64,000 nt of DNA from Asaia bogorensis (GCA_945873195.1 CAMCDA010000001.1:1-64000); one strand, 5' to 3'. Counted from the first letter of the stretch, positions 1-9,413 are shown. Notes: generated by a model from the sequence alone, not told the origin. Program-made: numbers and translations.

Positions 1-71
1 TACTGTCCCTGAAATTCGTGCACGGCCTGGATACCCAGACCCTGTTCGATCGCGGCAACATCGTTGCCTGA
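1..71 (+). CDS. C-terminal end of an unrecognised protein (partial)
   Basis: A reading frame enters from the left edge and stops at TGA 69-71. It encodes 22 visible residues ending in LFDRGNIVA. The stretch is too short for me to assign a family. A strong hairpin follows immediately, which fits the 3' end of a transcription unit convergent with the chemoreceptor gene. Confidence 0.45.
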   Translation, partial: LSLKFVHGLDTQTLFDRGNIVA

Positions 72-82
72 TTTTGGCGATA

Positions 83-113
83 CGGTTGTGTGGACCTGTG
101 GTCCACACAACCG
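83..113. terminator. Perfect 14-bp hairpin between convergent genes
   Basis: Arms 83-96 and 100-113 are perfect reverse complements around a 3-base loop. The hairpin lies between the stop at 71 and the minus-strand stop at 124, where a shared terminator is expected. There is no T-run on either side, so it is not a classical intrinsic terminator. Confidence 0.55.
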
Positions 114-123
114 CTACCGATGG

Positions 124-1815
124 TCAGGCGGAGGCAACCCCCGCCAGGAACCGCCGCACTTCCCCCGATAACTGGTCGGACTGCGCCGTCACGCTGCCGG
201 CCGACTCCAGCACCTGGCTGGCGGCGATTCCGGTGTCGTTCGCGGCGCGGTTGAAGTGACCAACACTCTCCGTGACCATCTGCGTGCCGCTGGCGGCTTC
301 CTGCACCGTGCGGGCGATTTCCCGCGTGGCGGATTGTTGTTCCTCCACGGCCGCCGCGATCGTGATGGCGATCTGGCTGATCTCACTGATCGTCACGCCG
401 ATTTCCTTGATCGCGTCGACCGCCTGGCGGGTCGCCTGCTGGATTTGGCTGATCTGCCCGGCGATTTCGTCCGTTGCCCTGGCGGTCTGGTTCGCCAGCG
501 ACTTCACCTCGCTCGCCACCACCGCAAAGCCCTTTCCGGCATCGCCCGCCCGCGCCGCCTCGATCGTCGCGTTCAGCGCCAGCAGGTTGGTCTGCGACGC
601 GATGTCCGTGATCAACTGGATGACATCGCCCACCTTCTGCGCCCCGGTGACCAGGCTTTGCACCACGCCATCGGTCCGGCGCGCGTCGTCGATGGCTTTC
701 GTCGCGACCGCGGTGGATTGCGCGACCTGGCGCCCGATTTCGGTGATGGAGGATGCCAATTCCTCGGCCGCCGCGGCGACGGTCTGCACATTGGCCGAGG
801 TCTGTTCGGCGGCTGATGCGGCAGCGGTGGACTGCCGGCTGGTTTCCTCGGCTGTCTCGCTCATGGCGCGCGCGGTTGTTTGCAGGCCCGTCGCGGCGGT
901 GGCCAGGGAGTCGGTCAGCGCCCCGACCTTTGCTTCAAACGAACGGGTCAGATCGTCCAGCACCTTGACTCGGGCCTCCTTGCCGGCGCGTTCCCGCTGT
1001 TCCGCTTCCGCCATGCGCTCCGCTTCGATCATGTTGTCACGGAACACGGTTACCGAGGCGGCCATGGCGCCGATCTCATCCGCGCGATCCGTGCCGGGGA
1101 TCGTGACGGTCTTGTCGCCGGCCGACAGCGATTGCATCGCCGCGGTCATGGCGGAGATCGGACGGGCGACATTCTGGATCGTTACCAGTGTCGCGCCGAT
1201 CGCGACCAGCATCGCGATGACGATGCCGCTGGAGATCCACAGGCGCGCATCCTCATAGGTCGCGGAAACGCGATCAGCCGCCGTTTCCCCGCCCTTTACG
1301 TTGAACGCTATATCGGTGGACAGCGCCGTCCGCAGCTTCACGAATGTATCGGCCATTGTGGAGACAAACATGGTCTCGGCCGTTTCAATGTCCCGCCTGC
1401 GCGACAGGTCGAGGAAGATCCTGCTGTCGTCCTGATAGGCCTTCCAGTGAAGCTGGATCGCGTTGGCAATGTGCTTTTCCTCGGCCGTGGTCACGGTCGG
1501 CAAGTAGGTCGTGAACGAGGTATTAAACCGGTCCGCCGCGGCCTTGAGCCGGGGTTCGACGGCCTGCTTTTGCGCGTCGGTGGGCGACAGCAGGTGGATG
1601 GCTTCGAGCACACGGAATTCTTCCGCTGCTTGCGCGACGACCGCGAGACCGCCGAGCGCGGGGAGCCAGTCCCGGTTGATTTCAGCCGCGGCTTCATTGA
1701 CCCGCACCAGGCGTTCAATCGCGAATCCGCCCAACCCGGCGACGATCAGAGCCATCATGGTGAACGCGCCAAGGACCTTGGCGCGAATGGACAGGTTGGA
1801 CATCAGTTTGTTCAT
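124..1815 (-). CDS. Methyl-accepting chemotaxis protein (HAMP plus signalling domain)
   Basis: This is a 563-residue transmembrane chemoreceptor. A first membrane helix (about 14-33) and a second (about 192-213) flank a predicted helical periplasmic sensor of about 155 residues, which suggests the four-helix-bundle type. A HAMP linker follows (about 214-266), then a long coiled-coil signalling domain. The invariant hairpin tip is clear at about 404-440, including [18 protein letters not shown] and [13 protein letters not shown]. In this family the tip contacts CheA and CheW. No CheR/CheB tether pentapeptide is seen at the C terminus, and no che gene is nearby, so it is probably an orphan receptor feeding a distant chemotaxis system. 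The ligand cannot be inferred. Confidence 0.93.
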   Translation of the reverse strand: MNKLMSNLSIRAKVLGAFTMMALIVAGLGGFAIERLVRVNEAAAEINRDWLPALGGLAVVAQAAEEFRVLEAIHLLSPTDAQKQAVEPRLKAAADRFNTSFTTYLPTVTTAEEKHIANAIQLHWKAYQDDSRIFLDLSRRRDIETAETMFVSTMADTFVKLRTALSTDIAFNVKGGETAADRVSATYEDARLWISSGIVIAMLVAIGATLVTIQNVARPISAMTAAMQSLSAGDKTVTIPGTDRADEIGAMAASVTVFRDNMIEAERMAEAEQRERAGKEARVKVLDDLTRSFEAKVGALTDSLATAATGLQTTARAMSETAEETSRQSTAAASAAEQTSANVQTVAAAAEELASSITEIGRQVAQSTAVATKAIDDARRTDGVVQSLVTGAQKVGDVIQLITDIASQTNLLALNATIEAARAGDAGKGFAVVASEVKSLANQTARATDEIAGQISQIQQATRQAVDAIKEIGVTISEISQIAITIAAAVEEQQSATREIARTVQEAASGTQMVTESVGHFNRAANDTGIAASQVLESAGSVTAQSDQLSGEVRRFLAGVASA

Positions 1816-1950
1816 GCTCTCTGCTCGCTACGGAGGGGCGGACCGGCACGCGGCCGTGGCCTCTGTTAAGCGACCAGGGTTAAGAAACCGTTAGCAGCGT
1901 GGGGATTTTCGCCGTTGAACGGATTTCGGTTGACGCGGACTGATCCCCGC

Positions 1951-2017
1951 CGCTAGACCCCGGCCCGGGTCACACCCCCCCACCGGGGTGCTTCTCTTCT
2001 GGAAGGGAGAGCGGAAC
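1951..2017 (+). ncRNA. Candidate serC leader RNA (cis-regulatory, covers the SD)
   Basis: The 5' leader of serC holds compact structure. One hairpin pairs 1956-1960 with 1967-1971. A second pairs 1973-1978 with 1985-1990. A CT-rich stretch (1991-1999) can then pair with the purine-rich ribosome-binding segment 2003-2012. Position, size and the CTAGACC and GCTTCTC words resemble, from memory, the alphaproteobacterial serC motif in Rfam. I could not run the covariance model, so the family assignment is tentative. The pairing implies translational control of serC. Confidence 0.45.
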
Positions 2018-3187
2018 ATGAACACGACTGGCGTCACTACGCCGAAGCCCGCATTGCGGCCGGCAAATCCTTATTTTTCTTCTGGTCCTTGTGCCAAGCG
2101 CCCGGGTTACACCCTGGAAGCGCTGTCTGGTGCCTTCCTTGGCCGCAGCCACCGCGCCGCCGCCCCCAAGGCCCGACTCAATGAAATCATCCAGCGATCG
2201 GCGGCCCTTCTGGGCATGCCCGCCGACTGGCGCCTGGGCATCGTCCCCGCGTCCGACACCGGCGCCGTCGAAATGGCGCTCTGGTCCCTGCTCGGCCCTC
2301 GCCCGGTTGACGTTCTGGCGTGGGAGAATTTCGGCAAGACCTGGGCTTCGGATATCACCCAGCATCTGAAGCTTGCCAATACGCGCGCCATGACGGCCCC
2401 GTATGGACAGTTGCCGGACCTGAGCGCGGTTGAACCATCGCATGATGTTGTTTTCACCTGGAACGGCACCGCGTCCGGCGTGCGGGTTCCGAATGGTGAC
2501 TGGATTTCCGACGACCGCCAGGGGCTGATGATCTGCGACGCGACATCCGCCGCTTTCGCGATGGATCTGCCGTGGAACAAGCTCGATGTCGTGACCTGGT
2601 CCTGGCAGAAGGTGCTCGGCGGAGAGGCCGCGCACGGGATGCTCGCCTTGTCGCCCCGCGCGGTGGAACGGCTGGAAACCTATACCCCGTCCTGGCCGTT
2701 GCCGAAGCTGTTCCGCCTGACGTCCAAGGGCAAGATCGCCGAGGGCATTTTCAAGGGCGAAACGATCAACACGCCGTCGATGCTGTGCGCCGAGGATGCG
2801 TTGGATAGCCTGCGCTGGGCGGAAAGCGTCGGCGGGCTGCCGGCCTTGATCGCGCGGTGTGAGGCCAACCTCGCCGCTGTCGCACGCTGGGTCGAACGCA
2901 CCGACTGGGTCGATTTCCTGCCGGAACGGGTGGACACGCGGTCCTGCACCTCCATCTGTTTGAAGATAGTGGCGCCCTGGTTCACGGCATTGCCGGAAGA
3001 CGCCCGCGCCAAGACCGCCAAGCAGTTGGTCGCCCCGCTGGAAAAAGAAGGCGTGGCCTTCGATATCGGTTCCTATCGTGACGCACCGCCCGGCATCCGC
3101 ATCTGGGCCGGCGCCACGATCGAGGCTTCGGATATCGAGAAGCTGCTGCCCTGGCTCGACTGGTCCTATCAGCAAATCGCGCCCTGA
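2018..3187 (+). CDS. serC: Phosphoserine aminotransferase
   Basis: This PLP enzyme converts 3-phosphohydroxypyruvate and glutamate to phosphoserine in serine biosynthesis; it can also act in the pyridoxal 5'-phosphate pathway. The 389-residue protein is the alphaproteobacterial form, with an N-terminal [15 protein letters not shown] and the PLP-lysine region [15 protein letters not shown] (Lys about 198). The ATG at 2018 is chosen because AAGGGAGAG sits just upstream and the protein then begins like its family; an in-frame earlier codon lies inside the leader. serA follows after 23 bases, so the two consecutive steps are co-transcribed. Confidence 0.95.
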   Translation: MNTTGVTTPKPALRPANPYFSSGPCAKRPGYTLEALSGAFLGRSHRAAAPKARLNEIIQRSAALLGMPADWRLGIVPASDTGAVEMALWSLLGPRPVDVLAWENFGKTWASDITQHLKLANTRAMTAPYGQLPDLSAVEPSHDVVFTWNGTASGVRVPNGDWISDDRQGLMICDATSAAFAMDLPWNKLDVVTWSWQKVLGGEAAHGMLALSPRAVERLETYTPSWPLPKLFRLTSKGKIAEGIFKGETINTPSMLCAEDALDSLRWAESVGGLPALIARCEANLAAVARWVERTDWVDFLPERVDTRSCTSICLKIVAPWFTALPEDARAKTAKQLVAPLEKEGVAFDIGSYRDAPPGIRIWAGATIEASDIEKLLPWLDWSYQQIAP

Positions 3188-3210
3188 TATCCTCCGTTTA
3201 GGAGCTTTCC

Positions 3211-4797
3211 ATGCCCAAGGTTCTGATCAGCGACAATCTGTCGCCGTTCGCTGTTGAGATTTTTCGGTCCCGCGGGGTCGATGTCGATCTGAAGCCCGGC
3301 CTGTCGCCGGCCGATCTGCGAGCGATCATTGGTGAATATGACGGGCTGGCCATCCGGTCCGCCACCAAGGTGACGCGGGAATTGCTGGACGCGGCCACCA
3401 ACCTGAAGGTTGTCGGGCGGGCCGGCATCGGTGTCGACAACGTCGATGTCCGGTCGGCCACCGCGCGTGGCGTCGTCGTGATGAACACGCCGCACGGCAA
3501 CACAATCACTACCGCCGAACATGCCATCGCCATGATGTTCGCGCTGGCTCGGCAGATCCCCGAGGCCTCGGCTTCCACCAAGGCCGGCAAGTGGGAAAAG
3601 AACCGCTTCATGGGCGTCGAGCTGTCCGGCAAGGCGCTCGGTCTGGTCGGCTGCGGCAATATCGGATCGATCGTTGCCGATCGCGCGGTCGGGCTGAAGA
3701 TGCGTGTCCTGGCCTATGATCCGTACTTGTCGGAGAAGCGGGCGCTCGACCTGGGTGTCGAGAAGGTTGATCTTGAAACCATGCTGGCGCGGGCGGACTT
3801 CATCACGCTGCACACGCCGCTGACGGATGCGACGAAGAACCTGCTGTCGCGGGAGGCTTTGGCGAAGACCAAGAAGGGCGTGCGCATCATCAACTGCGCG
3901 CGTGGTGGCTTGCTGGATGAGGCTGCCTTGGCCGATGCCATCAAGTCCGGCCATGTCGCCGGCGCGGCGCTGGACGTGTTCGAGGTTGAGCCGGCCAAGC
4001 AGAACCCGTTGTTTGAGTTGGAGAACGTCGTCTGCACCCCGCATCTGGGCGCCGCGACGGAGGAAGCGCAGGAGAATGTGGCGCGCCAGGTTGCCGAACA
4101 GATGTGCGATTTTCTGCTGTCGGGCGCTGTATCGAACGCGATCAACATGCCGTCGGTCTCGGCCGAGGACGCGCCGCGCCTGAAGCCCTATATGGAACTC
4201 TGCCGGAGCCTGGGTGGCTTTGCCGGGCAGATGACCCATGCACGGGATGGCGTGCTGCGGCGGGTGTCCATCGAGTTCGAAGGGCAGGTTGCCGTGCTCA
4301 ACACGCGTCCGCTGACGGCGGCGGTGCTGGCGGGGTTGATGTCGCCGTTGATGGAAGGCGTGAACATGGTCAACGCGTCGGTCGCGGCGCGGGATCGCGG
4401 GATCGACGTCGCGGAAACGGTGCATGACCGGCCGAGCGAGTATCTGACGTTGGTGAGGGTGACGGTGGATGCGGACGGGCTTTCTCGTTCCGTATCGGGG
4501 ACGTTGTTCGCGGGATCGCGGCCTCGGATTGTCGAGATCAAGGGCATCAAGGTCGAGGCCGATTTCGCGCCTCATATGCTGTATGTGACGAACCAGGACC
4601 GTCCGGGCTTCATCGGTCGTTTCGGGGCGACATTGTCGGGGGCGGGGATCAACATCGCAACGTTCCATCTGGGTCGGGCGGAGCAGGGTGGCGATGCGAT
4701 CTGCCTGGTGTCCGTGGATGAGCGGGTGCCGGAGGACGTGCTGGAAATGGTGCGGACCCTGCCGCTTGTGGTGCAGGCGACAGCGCTTTCGTTTTGA
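3211..4797 (+). CDS. serA: D-3-phosphoglycerate dehydrogenase, long ACT-domain type
   Basis: This cytosolic enzyme oxidises 3-phosphoglycerate with NAD, the first committed step to serine. At 528 residues it is the long form: a substrate/NAD catalytic core, an intervening regulatory domain, and a C-terminal ACT domain (about 455-528) that normally senses serine. The nucleotide motif VGCGNIG lies near residue 146. The catalytic Arg, Glu and His are visible in NCARGGLLDEAAL, DVFEVEPA and TPHLGAATEEA. The start has an AGGAGCT ribosome site 8 bases upstream. It follows serC in the same operon and is closed by the inverted repeat at 4822-4898. Confidence 0.97.
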   Translation: MPKVLISDNLSPFAVEIFRSRGVDVDLKPGLSPADLRAIIGEYDGLAIRSATKVTRELLDAATNLKVVGRAGIGVDNVDVRSATARGVVVMNTPHGNTITTAEHAIAMMFALARQIPEASASTKAGKWEKNRFMGVELSGKALGLVGCGNIGSIVADRAVGLKMRVLAYDPYLSEKRALDLGVEKVDLETMLARADFITLHTPLTDATKNLLSREALAKTKKGVRIINCARGGLLDEAALADAIKSGHVAGAALDVFEVEPAKQNPLFELENVVCTPHLGAATEEAQENVARQVAEQMCDFLLSGAVSNAINMPSVSAEDAPRLKPYMELCRSLGGFAGQMTHARDGVLRRVSIEFEGQVAVLNTRPLTAAVLAGLMSPLMEGVNMVNASVAARDRGIDVAETVHDRPSEYLTLVRVTVDADGLSRSVSGTLFAGSRPRIVEIKGIKVEADFAPHMLYVTNQDRPGFIGRFGATLSGAGINIATFHLGRAEQGGDAICLVSVDERVPEDVLEMVRTLPLVVQATALSF

Positions 4798-4821
4798 TGG
4801 TGATCTGAAAGCCACCAACAA

Positions 4822-4898
4822 CCGTCATCCCGGGCTTGTCCCGGGACCAATTCCAGCACCGTGCCGCGAATGGTCCCGGGACAAGCCCGGGATGACGG
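4822..4898. repeat. 28-bp perfect inverted repeat (REP-like, possible terminator)
   Basis: Arms 4822-4849 and 4871-4898 are perfect reverse complements around a 21-base loop. Each arm carries two copies of CCCGGG around CTTGT or ACAAG. It sits between the convergent ends of serA and the M81 gene, so it may terminate both. The arm sequence resembles a dispersed intergenic palindrome common in alphaproteobacteria; copy number in this genome cannot be seen here. Confidence 0.8.
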
Positions 4899-4919
4899 GT
4901 GTTTGGGAAGGCAGCGGGA

Positions 4920-6446
4920 CTACACCCCCACCGCCCAATCCGGTTCCTTCCATTCCGCACTCACATCCAACGGAAACACCGGCCGCGGCAACCGCTTCCA
5001 GGTGAAATTATCCAGGATCGGACTGGTCAGCCCCGGCGCATCGATCTCGTGGATACGTTCATCCGGAAAGAACTCATCGAACCCCGCCCGGAAGTGACCG
5101 CGGCTTTTCACCACCAGGCAGGTCACGGCGGCGATATCGATCCCGTGCATTTCCAGCATCACCGGTTCGGCCAACTGCCGGCGCAAGCTGCCGACGACGA
5201 CGCGCAGGCTTGATCCCTCCAGCCGCAGCAGCGCGGATGGCCCCAGATTGAACCGCCGCCCGGCCGAGACCCCGCGCCGGCCGATGCCGACACCGTCGGA
5301 CACAGCCTCCACCACCGCATCGGCTTCCATGCGGTGGGAGAACTCGCTCTCCTCCCGATTGAACACCGCCCGGAACCGGCCGCCGACACCGGCCGCATGC
5401 GCGTCCAGGGCGAGGGCCGGATCAACGAACACGCCCAGCACCACGCCGGGGGCGGCGGCCTTGTGCAAAGCCTCCAGCAGCCAGGCGGTATTCCCGCGCC
5501 CGCCGCCGCCGGGGTTGTCGGCGGTATCGGCCAGGATCACCGATCCCGAAGTCGCCGCGGACTGCGCAACCTCCACCCCCCGTTCCACCGACATCAGGAC
5601 GCGGCGATAACGTTCCCGCTCCGCCCAACCCCGACGCGCGATGGCCAGGGCCATCCGACGCGCGGCTGCCAGGTCGCCTCGGGCGGTGACCGTGATCGTC
5701 AGCCCGCATTTCGGCATATCCCCGAACACGAACCCCCCGGCGATCGACACATTGGCAATCGCCCCGCCCACCAGCGTCTGCCCATAATCAATCAGGTCGG
5801 CATAAGGACCAGCGGCGGTCAGCAGCGTGACCGAGGGCGGCGTCAGAGGCAGGCGGATGAAGGCGCGGACCATGCGCGTGCCCGCCAGCAGTTCTCGAAT
5901 CAAATCAGCCGATTCGGCGGCGCGTTCGCGTTGGTCCACATGCGGGTTGGTGCGATAGACCACCAGCGCGTCGCAGGCGTCGACCATGCGCTCGGAGACG
6001 TTGCAGTGAAGATCGTGCGACACGACGATCGGCACGGCGGAGCCGACGATGCGGCGGACCATGGTGACCAGCGTGCCCTCGCTGTCCTCATCCCCCGTGG
6101 CCGACGACGCGCCGTGGCTGGGGATATAGACGGCGTCGAGCGGCAGGGCGGCGGCCAGACCGGCCCGGATGCGGTCGAGGAACTCGTGGAACAGATCCTG
6201 CGCGATCGGCCCACCCGGTGGCGCGCTGGCGATCAGGATCGGTACCGGGGTCCAGGGGCCGGTTTCGTCCATGCGCTGGTAGAAGCCCGGCAGCTCGGAC
6301 GGCAGGTGGCTGACGACACGGGCGAGGGCGGTGATCGCCTCCCCTTCCTCCCAACACTGCTGGCGGAAGTCGGCTTCGACCGTCACGGGCGCGAAGGCGT
6401 TAGCCTCCAGGTGGATGCCCAGGATCGCGATGCGTGGTGTGCCCAT
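4920..6446 (-). CDS. M81 family metallopeptidase (MlrC/microcystinase C-like)
   Basis: This 508-residue protein matches the DUF1485 plus MlrC C-terminal architecture of family M81. The founding member MlrC hydrolyses linearised microcystin; most relatives have unknown substrates. Recognisable segments are GIHLEANAFAP at the start, IPSHGASSATGDEDSEG, YRTNPHVDQRERA and DTADNPGGGGRGNTAWL, which supply probable metal and active-site residues. The ATG at 6446 is preferred over an earlier in-frame start at 6533 because it is preceded by GGAGGGGGAGA and begins at the conserved core. It is divergent from the M20 gene with only 53 bases between. It probably acts on small amides or peptides, not microcystin specifically. 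Confidence 0.88.
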   Translation of the reverse strand: MGTPRIAILGIHLEANAFAPVTVEADFRQQCWEEGEAITALARVVSHLPSELPGFYQRMDETGPWTPVPILIASAPPGGPIAQDLFHEFLDRIRAGLAAALPLDAVYIPSHGASSATGDEDSEGTLVTMVRRIVGSAVPIVVSHDLHCNVSERMVDACDALVVYRTNPHVDQRERAAESADLIRELLAGTRMVRAFIRLPLTPPSVTLLTAAGPYADLIDYGQTLVGGAIANVSIAGGFVFGDMPKCGLTITVTARGDLAAARRMALAIARRGWAERERYRRVLMSVERGVEVAQSAATSGSVILADTADNPGGGGRGNTAWLLEALHKAAAPGVVLGVFVDPALALDAHAAGVGGRFRAVFNREESEFSHRMEADAVVEAVSDGVGIGRRGVSAGRRFNLGPSALLRLEGSSLRVVVGSLRRQLAEPVMLEMHGIDIAAVTCLVVKSRGHFRAGFDEFFPDERIHEIDAPGLTSPILDNFTWKRLPRPVFPLDVSAEWKEPDWAVGV

Positions 6447-6499
6447 GAATATCTCCCCCTCCGGTTGCCGGCCGAGCGGACAGGCATCAAAGTGGGGGG

Positions 6500-7675
6500 A
6501 TGCATGAGCAATCCTCCGCCCCACGGATGACAACGGTCGAGTTGCTGGACCGGCTGGTGTCCTTCGATACCACGAGTCGCAACTCCAACCTGCCGCTGAT
6601 CGGCTTTGTCCGGGAATACCTGGACGCGCACGGCGTGCCGTATCGCATCAGCCTGGATGAAACCGGCCAGAAGGCCAACATCCACGCCATCATCGGCCCG
6701 CAGGCGGCCGGGGGCGTGGCGCTGTCCGGACATGTGGACACCGTGCCGGTTGATGGCCAGGCTTGGTCGACCGATCCGTTCAGCCTGCGCCAGAAGGACG
6801 GGCTGCTGTATGCGCGCGGGGCCTGCGACATGAAGGGCTTCGTCGCCTCCTGCCTGTCCGCCGTTCCCGATTTCCTCGCCCGCAAGCCTGTCCGGCCGCT
6901 GCATCTGTTCATCTCCTATGATGAGGAGGTGGGCTGCCAGGGCGCCCAGCGGCTGATCCGGGACCTGACGGAATCGGGCCGCAAGCCGGCCTTGTGCGTG
7001 GTGGGCGAACCATCTGGCATGAAGCCCATCCTGGCGCATAAGGGGAAGCTCAACCTCAAGGTCAGCGTGCGCGGCAAGCCCGGCCATTCCAGCGAACCGG
7101 CCAAGGGCGTCAACGCCATCCAGGCCGCCGCCGAAGCCGTCGCCTGGGTCGCCGCGGAGGCTCGGCGTTTCCCCGTGGAAGGCCCGTTCGAGGATGGGTT
7201 CGACCCGCCCCACACCACCATCCATGTCGGCACCATGTCCGGCGGCACCATCCTGAACATCATCCCCGAGCGGGCAGAGTTCATCATGGAATGGCGCCAG
7301 GTGCCGGGTGATGATCCATTGCGCCACGTCGCCCGTATGAAGGCCTATGTCGCTGAACATATCGAGCCCGCGATGAAGGCCGTCGATCCCGCGGCGGGCT
7401 TCGACTACGAGATCATGGTGGAAATGCCCGGCATGTCCCTGGCCGGCGATCACGAACTCACATCCGTGGTCAAGCAGCTCACGGGATCGAACAGCACCGG
7501 CAAGGTCAGCTACGGTACTGAGGGCGGATTCTACCAGGAAGCCGGTATTCCCACGATCATCTGTGGCCCAGGTCATATCGCCCAGGCCCATCAACCGGAT
7601 GAATTCGTGGCGCGGAGCGAGCTCGACGCCTGTGACGCCTTTATCCGCCGCCTTGTTGATCGCTTGCTGGTGTGA
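6500..7675 (+). CDS. argE: M20 deacylase, acetylornithine deacetylase (ArgE)-like
   Basis: This 391-residue di-zinc amidohydrolase of the ArgE/DapE family is expected to remove the acyl group from N-acetylornithine or a similar N-acyl amino acid. Metal-binding and catalytic motifs are complete: SGHVDTVPVDG, YARGACDMKG, SYDEEVGCQGA and a late histidine in AQAHQPDEFV. A lid/dimerisation domain occupies the middle. A G-rich stretch directly abuts the ATG at 6500, so the in-frame ATG at 6527 remains possible. The stop overlaps the next gene by GTGA, and both neighbours are zinc hydrolases, so a catabolic substrate is as likely as arginine synthesis. Confidence 0.85.
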   Translation: MHEQSSAPRMTTVELLDRLVSFDTTSRNSNLPLIGFVREYLDAHGVPYRISLDETGQKANIHAIIGPQAAGGVALSGHVDTVPVDGQAWSTDPFSLRQKDGLLYARGACDMKGFVASCLSAVPDFLARKPVRPLHLFISYDEEVGCQGAQRLIRDLTESGRKPALCVVGEPSGMKPILAHKGKLNLKVSVRGKPGHSSEPAKGVNAIQAAAEAVAWVAAEARRFPVEGPFEDGFDPPHTTIHVGTMSGGTILNIIPERAEFIMEWRQVPGDDPLRHVARMKAYVAEHIEPAMKAVDPAAGFDYEIMVEMPGMSLAGDHELTSVVKQLTGSNSTGKVSYGTEGGFYQEAGIPTIICGPGHIAQAHQPDEFVARSELDACDAFIRRLVDRLLV

Positions 7676-8676
7676 CCCAACCGAACATGGATGAGGCCAT
7701 CCCCTCGGCCGCGCCGGCGCTGGAATTCGAGGTGCGGCTGGACCCGCCCGATATCAGCCCCTGGCTGCCTGGCAATACCGGGATCGCCGGGGTTACGACG
7801 TACGACTCCGGCCGCCCCGGTCCGCATGTCGGGCTGACGGCGCTGATGCATGGCAACGAGTATTCCGGCGCCATCGTCCTCGATCAGTTGCTCCGCGCCG
7901 GCGTCCGACCCGTGTTCGGCCGCCTGTCCTTCGCGTTCATGAACATCGAGGCATTCAGCCGCTTCGATCACCGCCGCCCGACCGTATCCCGCTTCATCGA
8001 GGAGGATATGAACCGGGTATGGGACGACCCGGTGCTGGATGGCCCCCGCCGCTCACTGGAACTCGATCGCGCGCGGGAGGTCCGGCCCTGGGTCGATACC
8101 ATCGATGTGCTGCTGGATCTGCACTCGATGCTGTGGCCCTCGGACCCCGTCATCCTCTGCGGCGCCGCCGACAAGGGGCGCCAACTCGCTCGGCGGATCG
8201 GTGGGCCGAGCGTTGCGGTGGCAGATCGCGGGCACGACAATGGGCGGCGCCTGATCGATTACACGCGGTTTTCCGATCCCGCCACGCCTTATGCCGCGAA
8301 CCTGATCGAGGCGGGGGAGCATTGGGAGACGGTCACGGTCGAGGTCGCGCTGCAAAGCGTCACCGGCCTGCTGCGCCATGACGGATTCGTTGCCCCCGAA
8401 GCGCCGTTGCCGTCCGTGTCCGCCGAACCGAACCGGTTTGCCCGCGTCACGCATACGGTGACGGCGGCGACTCCCCATTTCGCCTTCGTCCGGGCCTTTC
8501 GCGGCGGGGAGATCGTGCCCGACCGCAACACGCTGATCGCGATCGATGGGGAAGCCGAGGTCCGCACGCCCTATGACGATTGCCTGCTGGTTCTGCCGAG
8601 CCTGCGGCCGGGCAGGGGGCACACGGCGGTGCGCCTCGCGCGGTTCCAGGACGCGGTCGACGCGGACAATCCATGA
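7672..8676 (+). CDS. Succinylglutamate desuccinylase/aspartoacylase family protein (M14-like)
   Basis: This is a 334-residue zinc carboxypeptidase-fold amidohydrolase of the AstE/AspA group, which hydrolyses N-acyl amino acids. Probable zinc ligands are in LMHGNEYSGA (His and Glu) and DLLLDLHSM-like sequence near residue 145 (His). The GTG start at 7672 overlaps the upstream stop (GTGA), which implies translational coupling; an ATG at 7687 is the alternative. It forms a two-gene unit with the ArgE-like gene. Its exact substrate is not determinable from sequence. Confidence 0.82.
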   Translation: MTQPNMDEAIPSAAPALEFEVRLDPPDISPWLPGNTGIAGVTTYDSGRPGPHVGLTALMHGNEYSGAIVLDQLLRAGVRPVFGRLSFAFMNIEAFSRFDHRRPTVSRFIEEDMNRVWDDPVLDGPRRSLELDRAREVRPWVDTIDVLLDLHSMLWPSDPVILCGAADKGRQLARRIGGPSVAVADRGHDNGRRLIDYTRFSDPATPYAANLIEAGEHWETVTVEVALQSVTGLLRHDGFVAPEAPLPSVSAEPNRFARVTHTVTAATPHFAFVRAFRGGEIVPDRNTLIAIDGEAEVRTPYDDCLLVLPSLRPGRGHTAVRLARFQDAVDADNP

Positions 8677-8692
8677 TCGCGTTCAGCAGATG

Positions 8693-8721
8693 TTGACGCG
8701 ACCCCGCATCCCGTCCTAAAC
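8693..8721 (+). promoter_or_regulatory. Sigma-70-type promoter for tRNA-His
   Basis: TTGACG (8693-8698) and CTAAAC (8716-8721) are separated by 17 bases and end 14 bases before the mature tRNA. Position and spacing fit a tRNA promoter with a short leader. It is read by eye only. Confidence 0.55.
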
Positions 8722-8735
8722 CGCGCCCCCTGGAT

Positions 8736-8812
8736 GGCGGGCGTAGCTCAGTTGGTAGAGCGCCAGGTTGTGGTCTTGGATGCCGTGGGTTCGAGTCCCA
8801 TCGTTCGCCCCA
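8736..8812 (+). tRNA. tRNA-His (GTG anticodon)
   Basis: A full cloverleaf can be drawn. The acceptor arm is 8737-8743 with 8802-8808. The D-arm contains AGCTCAGTTGGTAGAGC. The anticodon loop is TTGTGGT (8768-8774) with GTG at 8770-8772. The T-arm is GGGTTCGAGTCCC. The extra 5' G at 8736 pairs with C at 8809, the tRNA-His identity element. CCA is encoded at 8810-8812. The gene lies alone between an amidohydrolase gene and mobA. Confidence 0.97.
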
Positions 8813-8825
8813 TTCAGCTTTCCTT

Positions 8826-9413
8826 ATGACAGCCGCTGTTGTCCTCGCTGGGGGACAGGCGAGCCGCATGGGCGGTGGCGATAAGCCGCTGTTGCCCTTG
8901 GGCGGCCGGCCGCTGCTGGCCCGGATTCTGGACGCCCTGCATCCCCTGCCGATCGCGATCAGCGCGAATGGAGACCCCGCGCGCTTTGCCGCGTTCGGCC
9001 TGCCGGTGCTGCCGGATGGTGCGTTCCAGGACCAGGGACCCTTGGCGGGCGTGCTGGCGGGCCTCGATTGGGCCGCCGCGCTAGGGCACCACGATCTTCT
9101 GACCGTGCCCGGCGATACGCCGCTGATCCCGGTCGGCCTGGTCCAGGCGCTGTCGCCCGCCCCCGCCTGCGCGGCCAGCCTGGGGCACGTGCATCACCTG
9201 ATCGCGCTCTGGCCCGTGGCCTGCCGGACCGCCCTGCGCACGCTGCTTTCCACCCCTGGCCCGCGCCATGTCGGACGGTTCGCCGCGACCATCGGCATGC
9301 GAATGGTTGATTTCGGGGCTGGGACATGGGACCCGTTTGCGAACATCAATACGCCCGAGGATCTGGCCCGCATCCGCGGCCTGCTCCGCGATGATGCAGA
9401 GGGGGCCGCATGA
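8826..9413 (+). CDS. mobA: Molybdenum cofactor guanylyltransferase
   Basis: This 195-residue enzyme transfers GMP from GTP to molybdopterin, giving the MGD cofactor of DMSO-reductase-type molybdoenzymes. The nucleotidyltransferase signature is clear: VVLAGGQASRMGGGDKPLL at the N terminus, TVPGDTPLIP in the centre, and the C-terminal NINTPEDLARI typical of MobA. The length is normal. It begins 13 bases after the tRNA and overlaps the next gene by 4 bases (ATGA), so it is translationally coupled to it. Confidence 0.93.
   Translation: MTAAVVLAGGQASRMGGGDKPLLPLGGRPLLARILDALHPLPIAISANGDPARFAAFGLPVLPDGAFQDQGPLAGVLAGLDWAAALGHHDLLTVPGDTPLIPVGLVQALSPAPACAASLGHVHHLIALWPVACRTALRTLLSTPGPRHVGRFAATIGMRMVDFGAGTWDPFANINTPEDLARIRGLLRDDAEGAA

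Noticed and set aside
1930..1959. TTGACG and TAGACC as a serC promoter
   Set aside because: The spacer is 18 bases and the -10 is weak; the -10 would lie inside the first hairpin of the candidate leader RNA.
3169..4821. A 550-codon minus-strand frame opposite serA
   Set aside because: It is antisense to an intact, well-supported gene and has low-complexity Arg/His/Gln composition.
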